A stretch of 64,000 bases of DNA, taken from assembly GCF_014203855.1 (NCBI RefSeq), contig NZ_JACHJV010000001.1, positions 1,612,001 through 1,676,000 on the forward strand, in the 5' to 3' direction. Made by a program: the position numbers and the translations under genes. Each line of letters begins with the position of its first letter. The first letter of the stretch is position 1. The notes beneath the pieces are model-generated. The model did no database searches and was not told where the DNA came from. It was given only the letters and a program-made list of their open reading frames with translations. Positions 57,489 to 64,000 of this stretch are shown piece after piece. Source of the stretch: Kitasatospora kifunensis (GTDB taxonomy: Bacteria > Actinomycetota > Actinomycetes > Streptomycetales > Streptomycetaceae).

Positions 57489-57918
57489 CGGTCGGTGCCG
57501 CCTCCGGAGAGGAGGCCGGGGCCCACCTCGCCGCCGGGCCGAGCGAGGGGGTGCGGCGGGCGGCGGGCGGCGCTGCCGGTGGGCGGCGCACGCTCGTCAC
57601 CTTCGTCGAGGAGGTGTAGTCCGCGCGCAGCGCCACCAGCGCGGGCAGCAGGTCGCCGGTGCGGAGCAGCGCCCGGCCGTCCGGGGCGTGGACGTCCCAC
57701 AGTGCGCCGGCCGGCACCGCGGTTCCGAGCAGCAGGGGACGGGTGACGTCGGTGACGTCACTGAGGACCAGCTGGTCGGTGGTGCCGGTGACCGCGTAGG
57801 TGCGGCCCATGCACTTGACCCTCATCGCCTGCGCGCCGGCCGCCGCGAATCCGAGCGCGTCCGGGACGGCGCCCGAGACGGCGCCGCCGTCCTGGCCGGG
57901 CGGGAACTCCATCACCAT
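57460..57918 (-). CDS. Small hypothetical protein
   Basis: 152 residues; the middle (MRVKCMGRTYAVTGTTDQ, LLLGTAVPAGALWDVHAPDGRALL) reads like a small beta-barrel domain, while the C-terminal 50 are Pro/Ala/Arg-rich. The 3' end overlaps the GNAT gene on the opposite strand by 29 bp. The start region lacks a good ribosome binding site. It could be a real gene with a low-complexity tail or a decayed one. Function unknown. Confidence 0.45.
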   Translation of the reverse strand: MVMEFPPGQDGGAVSGAVPDALGFAAAGAQAMRVKCMGRTYAVTGTTDQLVLSDVTDVTRPLLLGTAVPAGALWDVHAPDGRALLRTGDLLPALVALRADYTSSTKVTSVRRPPAAPPAARRTPSLGPAARWAPASSPEAAPTVSAASRPAR

Positions 57919-57924
57919 GATTGG

Positions 57925-58011
57925 CTACTTCAGGTCATCGATCGGATACACAAGGTCAACTGTGCCACAGTCGGGACACCGCTCCCAACGCGTCAGATCC
58001 CAACGCGTCAC
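57925..58011 (-). CDS. Candidate 28-residue zinc-knuckle micro-ORF
   Basis: A GTG overlapping the LysR stop by 4 bp (GTGA) opens a 28-codon frame reading TRWDLTRWERCPDCGTVDLV and ending YPIDDLK. The CxxC pair and double TRW are protein-like; the DNA contains a direct repeat of GACGCGTTGGGA. It may be a decayed gene tail rather than a true small protein. Confidence 0.3.
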   Translation of the reverse strand: MTRWDLTRWERCPDCGTVDLVYPIDDLK

Positions 58012-58931
58012 AGAACCGCGTCCTCGTCGATCGCCGCGGCGCGCAAGGCCTGGGCGACGCGCGCCGCAGCCTCGGTCGGCGGTTGGGGGAGGCGGGCCAG
58101 GATGATCCGGCGTTGTTCCTGCGGCCCGCCGCGCACCGGGAGGATCCGCAGGCCCGCAGGGGCGGCCGGGGCGAGGGAGGCGGGCGCGGTGGTCAGTCCG
58201 CAGCCGGCGGCGACCAGGTGCAGTTTGGCCAGCCAGTCGCGGGCGGTGTGGGCGATCTCCGGCCGTTCGTCCAGGCCGGGCCACACGCCCATCAGCCGGT
58301 CCCCGCCCGAGGACGGGCCGGCGATCCAGCGTTGGCCGCGCAGGTCGGCGACGTCGATGAACTCGCCGCGGGCCAGCGGATGGCCGGCGGGCACGGCGAC
58401 GCACAGGCCGCGTTCGGTCAGGGTCTGCACGGCGAGCGGGGGCGATTCGGCGTCCGGCGCGCGGAAGGGCGCAGCGGAGCTCAGCAGGGCGAGGTCGAGG
58501 CTGCCCGCCCGCAGCGCCCGGACCAGCGCGGGCGTGCCGCCCTCGCGGGTGATGACGGTGATGGCGGGGTCGGTGCGGGCCAGCGCTGCCAGCGCGCGGG
58601 GCAGCAGCACGGCGCCGGCGCTGGGGAACCAGCCCACCCGTACCGTGCCGGCCTGGGCGGGCAGGCCGGCCAGTTCGCGCGCGGCCGCCTCGATCTCCTC
58701 CAGCACGGCGGTGGCCCGCCGCAGCACCAGGTGTCCGGCGGCGGTCAAGCGTACGCCGTCGTGGCGTCGCTCCAGCAGCGTCGCACCCGCGGCCCGTTCG
58801 ATGGAGGCGATCTGCCGGGAGACGGCGGACTGGGTGTAGCCCAGTTGGGCTGCGGCGGCGGTGAGGGTGCCCCGCTCGGCCGCCGCGCGGAAGACCCGCA
58901 GGGCGGTCAGCGAGACCTCGGTGAAGTCCAT
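58008..58931 (-). CDS. LysR-family transcriptional regulator
   Basis: A 307-residue LysR regulator. The N-terminal winged HTH is ALRVFRAAAERGTLTAAAAQLGYTQSAVSRQIASIERAAG (about 10-49). The effector domain starts near 90 (GTVRVGWFPSAGAVLLPRAL). It is divergent from the dehydrogenase pair, with 71 bp between starts, so it very likely controls them and itself. ATG start. Ligand unknown. Confidence 0.92.
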   Translation of the reverse strand: MDFTEVSLTALRVFRAAAERGTLTAAAAQLGYTQSAVSRQIASIERAAGATLLERRHDGVRLTAAGHLVLRRATAVLEEIEAAARELAGLPAQAGTVRVGWFPSAGAVLLPRALAALARTDPAITVITREGGTPALVRALRAGSLDLALLSSAAPFRAPDAESPPLAVQTLTERGLCVAVPAGHPLARGEFIDVADLRGQRWIAGPSSGGDRLMGVWPGLDERPEIAHTARDWLAKLHLVAAGCGLTTAPASLAPAAPAGLRILPVRGGPQEQRRIILARLPQPPTEAAARVAQALRAAAIDEDAVL

Positions 58932-59002
58932 GACGTCTACGCATACCAGGCTTGCATAACTTTCGCTGGTCTCATGCCTGGATTGTCCCTAGCGTGGAGG
59001 CC
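58932..59002. promoter_or_regulatory. Divergent LysR / SDR promoter region
   Basis: 71 bp between divergent starts. It contains an inverted repeat CCAGGC (58946-58951) and GCCTGG (58976-58981) spaced by 24 bp, a candidate LysR-type operator. GGAGG is two bases from the SDR ATG, an unusually short spacing. Confidence 0.45.
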
Positions 59003-59890
59003 ATGAACGCTCCACGCATCGCCCTGGTCACCGGGGCCAACCAGGGTCTTGGCCGCGCGCTGGTCGAGGGCCTGGCCGCCCGGCTGGGCCCGGCGGATCT
59101 GGTCCTGCTCACCGGCCGCGACGGTCGGCGGGTCGCGGACGCGGCCGCCCAGGTCGCACACGCGCCCGGCACCCGAAGCCGGGTGGCGGGTCGGGTGCTC
59201 GATGTCACCGACGCCGACGCGGTCGCGGCCCTGGTCGACGAACTGCGCGAGCGGCACGGCGGGGTGGACATCGTGATCTCCAACGCCGTGGCGCGGCTGG
59301 TCCCCGACCGGCCGCAGTCCGAGCAGGCCGACCAGTTCATCGACGTCGCCAACGGCGGCACCCACGCGGTGCTGCGCTCCTTCGCCCCCGCGCTGCGGCC
59401 CGGTGGACGGCTGATCGTCGTCGCCAGCACCCTGGGTACGCTCGGCCACCTCGATCCCCGCCTGCGTGCACGGTTCGACGGCGCGAGCCTGGAGCAGGTC
59501 GAGTACGCCGTCGAGTCCTGGCGTGGCGCCATCCACAACGGGACGGCGGCACAGGCGGGTTGGGCGCGTTGGCTGAACGTGCCGTCCAAGGTGGCCCAGG
59601 TCGCCGCCGTGCGGGCAGTGGCCGCCGAGCGCCGGGCGGGCGACCTCGCCGACGGCACGTTGATCGCCGCGGTCTGCCCCGGCATGGTCGACACCGCCAC
59701 CTCGCGGCCCTGGTTCGACGACTACAGCCAGGCCCAGAGTCCGGCCGAGGCGGCCCGAGCCGTCCTCGACCTGGTACTCACCGAAGGCGTCGACCCCGCG
59801 CTGTACGGCGAGCTCGTCCGCTTCGGCAAGGTCCTGCCCTGGCACGACGGAACGCCGCCCACCGAGCAGGACCAGCAGCTGATTCCATGA
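59003..59890 (+). CDS. Short-chain dehydrogenase/reductase with altered catalytic Tyr
   Basis: A 295-residue SDR of the carbonyl-reductase type. The cofactor loop TGANQGLG lies at 10-17, the acid DVTDAD near 70, and SNAVA near 93 stands in for the usual NNAG. The catalytic Ser in VVASTLG near 141 is present, but the expected YxxxK reads NVPSK near 190-194: Lys kept, Tyr replaced by Asn. Activity may be changed or lost. It overlaps by one codon a possible start of the next SDR and is divergent from a LysR regulator. Substrate unknown. Confidence 0.85.
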   Translation: MNAPRIALVTGANQGLGRALVEGLAARLGPADLVLLTGRDGRRVADAAAQVAHAPGTRSRVAGRVLDVTDADAVAALVDELRERHGGVDIVISNAVARLVPDRPQSEQADQFIDVANGGTHAVLRSFAPALRPGGRLIVVASTLGTLGHLDPRLRARFDGASLEQVEYAVESWRGAIHNGTAAQAGWARWLNVPSKVAQVAAVRAVAAERRAGDLADGTLIAAVCPGMVDTATSRPWFDDYSQAQSPAEAARAVLDLVLTEGVDPALYGELVRFGKVLPWHDGTPPTEQDQQLIP

Positions 59891-59928
59891 TGGATCGTCA
59901 CTTCGCCGCACTGTTGCAGGAGTTCACC

Positions 59929-60858
59929 ATGAGTGTCATCAAGACCCCGTTCGGCTTCAGCAGCACCGCCGCCGAAGTCGCCACCGGCATCGACCTCACC
60001 GGCCGCCGCGCCATCGTCACCGGAGCCTCCTCCGGCCTCGGCACCGAGACCGCCCGCGCGCTGGCCGGCACCGGTGCCGAGGTCACCCTGGCCGTCCGCG
60101 ACACCGAGGCGGGCGAGCGTGCCGCCAAGGACATCACGACGACCACCGGCAACCCGCAGGTGCACGTCGCCCGCCTCGACCTGACGGACCCCGCCTCCAT
60201 CACCGAGTTCACGACGGCCTGGCAGGGCCCCCTGCACATCCTGGTCAACAACGCCGGCGTGATGGCCTGCCCCGAGCAGTACACCACGCAGGGCTGGGAG
60301 TTGCAGTTCGCCAGCAACCACCTCGGCCACTTCGCCCTGGCCACCGGCCTGCGCCCGGCGCTGGCCGCCGACGGCGCCGCCCGGATCGTGGTCGTCTCCT
60401 CCAGCGGCCACCAGATCTCACCGGTGGTCTTCGACGACGTCAACTTCGCCTTCCGTCCCTACGATCCCTGGCTCGCCTACGGCCAGTCCAAGACCGCCGG
60501 GATCCTGTTCGCACGGGAGGCCACCCGGCGCTGGGCCGCGGACAACATCACCGCCAACGCCCTGATGCCCGGCGCCATTTACACCAATCTCCAACGCCAC
60601 ACCAACGGCCGCGGCAGCGGCAAGGTCCCCGCCGAACTCATCAAGACCGTCGAACAGGGCGCCGCCACCTCCGTGTTGCTGGCCACCTCCCCCCGACTCG
60701 ACGGCATCGGCGGGCGCTACTTCGTCGACTGCAACGAGACCGAGACCGTCGACCGCCGCACCACCGACCTCCACGGCGTCGCCCGCTACGCCCTCGACCC
60801 CGACGGTGCGAAGCGGCTGTGGGACCTGTCCCAGCGCCTCCTGGACAACGTCAACTGA
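59929..60858 (+). CDS. Short-chain dehydrogenase/reductase (retinol-dehydrogenase-like)
   Basis: A 309-residue SDR. Cofactor motif TGASSGLG near residue 31, DLTDP near 85, NNAGVMA near 106, Ser in VVSSSG near 158 and YGQSK (Tyr/Lys) near 184-188, so the catalytic tetrad is intact. I prefer ATG 59929, with GGAG six bases upstream and the usual MSVIKTPFG start; an ATG at 59887 overlapping the previous stop would add 14 residues. Co-transcribed with the first SDR under the LysR regulator. Substrate unknown. Confidence 0.92.
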   Translation: MSVIKTPFGFSSTAAEVATGIDLTGRRAIVTGASSGLGTETARALAGTGAEVTLAVRDTEAGERAAKDITTTTGNPQVHVARLDLTDPASITEFTTAWQGPLHILVNNAGVMACPEQYTTQGWELQFASNHLGHFALATGLRPALAADGAARIVVVSSSGHQISPVVFDDVNFAFRPYDPWLAYGQSKTAGILFAREATRRWAADNITANALMPGAIYTNLQRHTNGRGSGKVPAELIKTVEQGAATSVLLATSPRLDGIGGRYFVDCNETETVDRRTTDLHGVARYALDPDGAKRLWDLSQRLLDNVN

Positions 60859-61045
60859 GGTATCAATCAACGCTCTTGGCAACCGCTGTACCATCTGTAC
60901 CTCCCGCAACCGAGGCGCCGCCGGCTCCCGGCGGAGTCGGCTGGCGTGGTCGCGCAATGGCGTGTTCCGGCACGCCCGATCCGTTGTGGCGCGGGACTCC
61001 CCTTGCTTGACTTCCCAGCGCTATCGAGCAACGGGGGAGAAACAC

Positions 61046-61876
61046 GTGTCGGACGCGACGAGCTTGAGGCTGTGCCGCTGCGGGGGACCCAGCACGGAGG
61101 GACCCAGCACGGAGGGAACGGACGAGCGGGCGTGCCTGACCTGCCGCCAGGCGTCGTTGGAGATCAGCCTTCGTCTCCTGCCGCAGGCGTACCAGGCGTT
61201 GGAGGAGGTCCTGGTGCCGCCCACCGCGGCCGTGACGCGGACCTCAGGAGGCGGGGCCCGCTTGGGAATTCCGCTCAACGGGCGGGCGGTGGACGCGCGC
61301 CGGGAGATCCTCGGCACACTGGCCACCTGGGCCGAGCTGGTGGTGGAGGGAAAGCGGCTCACCAGACCCCGGCGCACCGTCCCCGCACTGGCCGCGTTCC
61401 TTCAGTGCCATGCGCACTGGCTGGCGGCGCACCCCGCGGCCCGCGAGGCCGCGGCCGAACTGGAGACGCTGCTGAACAGCGCACGGCGCACGGCGGCGGC
61501 GCCGATGGCGCGGCGGATACCCGTCGGCCGCTGTGTGGTGGAGGGCTGCGGCGGCGGGTTGACGGCGGTGCTGGGCCAGGAGCGGAACGCGCCCGCCTCC
61601 TCGGTGGAGTGCGACCGCGACGAGACGCACCGCTGGCCTCCGCAGCGCTGGCTGGAGCTGTGCGGCGAGGAGCGCCACGCTCCCGGCGGCCCGGCGCAGA
61701 ACGCCGCCGCGCAGATCCCTGCCGGGCTGACCGCGGCGCAGATCGCGCACACCTGGAAGATCTCCACCGGGACGGTCTACTGGCTGGCCAGCACCCACGG
61801 TTGGCAGCGCAGCCGCCACGGACGGGAGGTGCGCTACCGGCAGCAGGACGTGCTGCGGAGCCTGGGCGACCGGTGA
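61046..61876 (+). CDS. Zinc-finger / helix-turn-helix protein of unknown function
   Basis: 276 residues. An N-terminal cysteine pair set (CRCGG and CLTC, about residues 9-32) encloses a duplicated GPSTE. The middle is helical. A second Cys cluster (RCVVEGCGG, VECDRDETH) lies near 165-195, and the last 55 residues form an HTH (GLTAAQIAHTWKISTGTVYWLASTHGW, then RYRQQDVLRSL). This looks like a phage- or plasmid-type DNA-binding regulator. GTG start supported by GGGGGA. It is convergent with a LuxR-type gene, 4 bp apart. Confidence 0.72.
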   Translation: MSDATSLRLCRCGGPSTEGPSTEGTDERACLTCRQASLEISLRLLPQAYQALEEVLVPPTAAVTRTSGGGARLGIPLNGRAVDARREILGTLATWAELVVEGKRLTRPRRTVPALAAFLQCHAHWLAAHPAAREAAAELETLLNSARRTAAAPMARRIPVGRCVVEGCGGGLTAVLGQERNAPASSVECDRDETHRWPPQRWLELCGEERHAPGGPAQNAAAQIPAGLTAAQIAHTWKISTGTVYWLASTHGWQRSRHGREVRYRQQDVLRSLGDR

Positions 61877-61880
61877 GGGC

Positions 61881-62921
61881 TCACAGTAGGCCCTGGGAGC
61901 GAGCAAGCACTCCGGCCTGGAAGCGGCTCTCCGCGCCGAGGGCGTGCATCAACTCCGACACCAGCCGGCTGACCGTGCGCACGGACACGCCCAGCGTCCG
62001 GGCGATGCGCTCGTCCGTCAGGCCGTTGCCGAGCAGCCGCAGCGTGGCCCGGTGCTGCTCGCTGAGCTCGGCCCCGTTGCCTTTCCGGGCACCGCTCCCC
62101 TCGGCTCCGCAGTCATCGGCGCCGTCGCGGTCGGGCTGGTACGGCACCGAGCTCACCCAGTAGTCGGTGTGCAGGGCGTCGAAGGTACGCATCAGCGTGC
62201 CGCCGTGGATGACGACGAGCGCGCCGCAGGAGGCGCCGTCGGCGGGCGGCAGGAGGGCGGTGTCCTGATCGGCGAGGATGAGGCTGAACGGGAGCTGCGG
62301 CGCGAACCGCACCTCCACGCCGATCCGGCTCAACTCGGTGAGGTAGCGGCGCTGCCTACGGGCGTAGTCGAAGCAGCGCGGGTACACGCAGGCCACCTTG
62401 ACCTGACGTCCCAGCATGCGGGCGAGGCCGACCATCATCTCGTTCAGGCGCTGCTGCGCCGCGGTCCCGGCCGATCCGTTGTGCAGCAGGCGGCACTGGT
62501 TGCGCGGCAGCTCGTAGAAGTCACGCAGGGTCTGCTCCCGCCGTGCGGGCGAGGTGATCACCTCGATCTCGACCCGGTCGCAGTCCAGCACGGCGGCCGG
62601 GCGGTAACGCTCCATCAGCACCTGGGTGGCGACGACCAGTTCGGCCCAGTCATCAGCCTGAGCACGCAGCATCTCGTGCTGGCGTCTGACCAGGCCGAGC
62701 AGCGCGAGGTCCGGATCGACCAGCTCGACCACGCCCGGGGCGCGCCCTGGACGCACCAGGTGCAGCGCACGCAGTTCCGCCCAGGCCGCGGCGGCCTGGA
62801 CTCCGTCGAGGCCGAGGTCACCGACGGCCGCCTCGGGCCGGCTCGGCCCGTGGTCTCTTAACCAGAGGTAGAGCTCCAGGCCCGTGGCCGGGCTTCTGGG
62901 AAGTTCCCCCGTCGCGCTCAC
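61881..62921 (-). CDS. LuxR-type regulator with TrmB/PLD-like sensor part
   Basis: 346 residues. An N-terminal wHTH-like region (ELYLWLRDHGPSRPEAAVGDLGL), a central domain with VEIEVITSPARREQTLRDFYELP near 130, QVKVACVYPRCFDYARRQRRYL near 190, and a C-terminal LuxR HTH, ATLRLLGNGLTDERIARTLGVSVRTVSRLVSELM near 290-325. Such regulators are common in Streptomyces; the signal is unknown. GTG start 62921 has GAGGAG upstream; the further open frame is low-complexity. Confidence 0.88.
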   Translation of the reverse strand: MSATGELPRSPATGLELYLWLRDHGPSRPEAAVGDLGLDGVQAAAAWAELRALHLVRPGRAPGVVELVDPDLALLGLVRRQHEMLRAQADDWAELVVATQVLMERYRPAAVLDCDRVEIEVITSPARREQTLRDFYELPRNQCRLLHNGSAGTAAQQRLNEMMVGLARMLGRQVKVACVYPRCFDYARRQRRYLTELSRIGVEVRFAPQLPFSLILADQDTALLPPADGASCGALVVIHGGTLMRTFDALHTDYWVSSVPYQPDRDGADDCGAEGSGARKGNGAELSEQHRATLRLLGNGLTDERIARTLGVSVRTVSRLVSELMHALGAESRFQAGVLARSQGLL

Positions 62922-63066
62922 TTGCTGTTCTCCTCGTCCGTGGGACCCTCCCCCGGGTCCCGGGGGCGGTCGCTTACGGCGCGGGCGCCTCGGCCTGGTG
63001 AGCCGCAGGTGTCCGGCAAAGAAGGGAAAGGAGGATGGCTGGAAGGAAGGAAGAAAGGCGGCGGGG

Positions 63067-63522
63067 TCAGCTGTCCGACGGGGCGGGATCCCAGCCGTAC
63101 CACCCGTAGGTGCGCTTGACGGGAATACGGATGACCAGGCGGCGTTCGGCGACCATGGCCGCGCGGAACTCCTCCCAGTCGGGGTGCTCCCCGACGATCG
63201 TGCGGTAGACCTCGACGAGTTCATCGACGGTGGCGTCGTCCGGGGCCTGGGCCACCGCAGTCAGCTCGGCCTCGCCCTCGGCGACCACGTAGGCACCCAG
63301 GTCCGAGGTGGTCACGTGGAAGACCGCCCGAGGGTCCCTGCGCAGGTTGCGCGTCTTGGCGCGGCTGTCGGTCACCGAGATCCGCAGCAACTGCCTTTGC
63401 TGGTCGTAGGTGTAGCTGACATTGGACAGCTGCGGCAGGCCGTCGCTCTTGAGCGTGGCCAGGACCCCGCGGCGGCCCTTGATGAGCAGCGACTCGAGCG
63501 TGCGCTCGGTCTCGTCAGACAT
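63067..63522 (-). CDS. PPOX-class F420-dependent oxidoreductase
   Basis: A 151-residue split-barrel flavin/F420-binding enzyme. GRRGVLATLKSDGLPQLSNVSY near residue 16, LLRISVTDSRAKTRNLRRDPR near 45 and RLVIRIPVKRTYGW near 128 are typical of PPOX F420 reductases (biliverdin-, nitroimidazole- or unknown-substrate type). The ATG overlaps the upstream methyltransferase stop by 8 bp, so the genes are coupled. Confidence 0.92.
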   Translation of the reverse strand: MSDETERTLESLLIKGRRGVLATLKSDGLPQLSNVSYTYDQQRQLLRISVTDSRAKTRNLRRDPRAVFHVTTSDLGAYVVAEGEAELTAVAQAPDDATVDELVEVYRTIVGEHPDWEEFRAAMVAERRLVIRIPVKRTYGWYGWDPAPSDS

Positions 63523-64000
63523 GCGGTCCTCCCGAGGGATCCGCGCTCCGCTGCGCGGCTGGTGGGAGTCTAGTTGGCGTTACAGCGCCTAACCGGTGCT
63601 TGTCGACGGCGATTTCAGGCCAACCTCGGCCCCGCGCCGGGCGCAGCTCCAGCAGCTGGAACTCCACGGTGACCGGCAGCTGCCTGACCTCCTTGCGCAG
63701 CAGCGACATCTCCAGCCCCTGGTCCTCGACCAGTTCGCGCAGATGCCGGTGGTTGCCCAGGCTGCTGAAGCCGAGCAGCAGTCTGCCGCCGGGCGTCAGG
63801 TGGGCGGGCGCCTGCTCCAGGTAGCGCCGGTGCGCCTCGTAGGCGGGGTCGAAGAAGGCGTGGTGCAGCTCGGTCTCGTTGTCCGCGGCCGCCGGGGTCT
63901 CCACGAAGTTGGAGTTCCAGAACACCAGGTCGAACACCTTGCCCGGGGCCAGAACGGTGAACAGATCGCTGCGCAGGGCCTTCAACCGGTCCGTCACGCC
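63515..64000 (-). CDS. SAM-dependent methyltransferase, C-terminal part (cut by window edge)
   Basis: At least 160 residues. LKALRSDLFTVLAPGKVFDLVFWNSNFVETP matches the catalytic NPPF/Y-like region (here NSNF) of HemK/RsmC-like small-molecule or protein methyltransferases. YLEQAPAHLTPGGRLLLGFSSLGN follows as the last Rossmann strands. The SAM-binding motif I must lie beyond the right edge. The last 30 residues are Pro/Gly-rich. It overlaps the PPOX gene by 8 bp. Confidence 0.75.
   Translation of the reverse strand, partial: GVTDRLKALRSDLFTVLAPGKVFDLVFWNSNFVETPAAADNETELHHAFFDPAYEAHRRYLEQAPAHLTPGGRLLLGFSSLGNHRHLRELVEDQGLEMSLLRKEVRQLPVTVEFQLLELRPARGRGWPEIAVDKHRLGAVTPTRLPPAAQRSADPSGGPHV

Overview
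The window is high-GC actinobacterial DNA from the family Streptomycetaceae (Streptomyces, Kitasatospora or Streptacidiphilus). The evidence is strong C/G third-position bias, GTG and TTG starts with GGAGG-type ribosome binding sites, mycothiol biosynthesis (mshC), F420-linked enzymes, two chaplins with a sortase-type LAFTG tail, and a gene order resembling my recollection of the Streptomyces coelicolor neighbourhood just beyond the proteasome/ARC locus.

Region 1 (1..32316) is conserved core chromosome. It holds a secreted-protein start, trmI, a site-2 protease, a RecB-like nuclease, an orphan NarL-type response regulator, a peptide-binding lipoprotein, a HAD phosphatase and metH. These are followed by a GH18-like secreted protein, an esterase, a DsbA-like mycothiol reductase, a GNAT enzyme, an SGNH hydrolase, a PAC2 protein and a slipin. 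Next come the mshC / SCO1664-family / DUF3090 / phosphatase cluster, an LLM oxidoreductase, an aldo-keto reductase translationally coupled to a RecD-like protein without a recognisable Walker A motif, a DUF5703 protein, a long chaplin, ChpH and an M20 peptidase. Several gene ends carry clear hairpin terminators.

Region 2 (32232..55990) looks like a genomic island of about 23.7 kb in the 3' end of tRNA-Leu(GAG). A 21-22 bp copy of the tRNA 3' end recurs at 55970..55990, followed by the reading-frame remnant of a recombinase C-terminus. No intact integrase is present. The left half is a conflict (defence) locus: an HTH + N6-adenine methylase + specificity-domain fusion converges on a Ser/Thr kinase, and the kinase diverges from a four-gene operon. 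That operon encodes a Cas4-like nuclease with a duplicated cysteine motif, a pPIWI_RE_Y-type zinc-ribbon restriction nuclease, a DinG-like helicase with an N-terminal Z-type region, and a PIWI-RE Argonaute-like protein. The middle holds a secreted protein, an anti-sigma/SigE-family pair, a frameshifted IS1182-type transposase remnant, and a broken DISARM locus (intact drmC, drmB reduced to its C-terminus) fused at a deletion junction to a UvrD-like helicase that lost its N-terminus. The right half is a four-gene operon with WXG100/ESX-like features.

Region 3 (56000..64000) carries a two-domain GNAT enzyme, a LysR regulator divergent from two short-chain dehydrogenases (the first lacking the canonical catalytic Tyr), a zinc-finger/HTH protein, a LuxR-type regulator, a PPOX-class F420 oxidoreductase and the C-terminal end of a methyltransferase cut by the window edge.

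The main discovery candidate is the PIWI-RE operon with its methylase, kinase and tandem Cas4-like partner. I recall the three-gene PIWI-RE core as a described, computationally predicted conflict system, but I do not recall this six-gene combination. Gene identities rest on motif recognition by eye; no database search was run.
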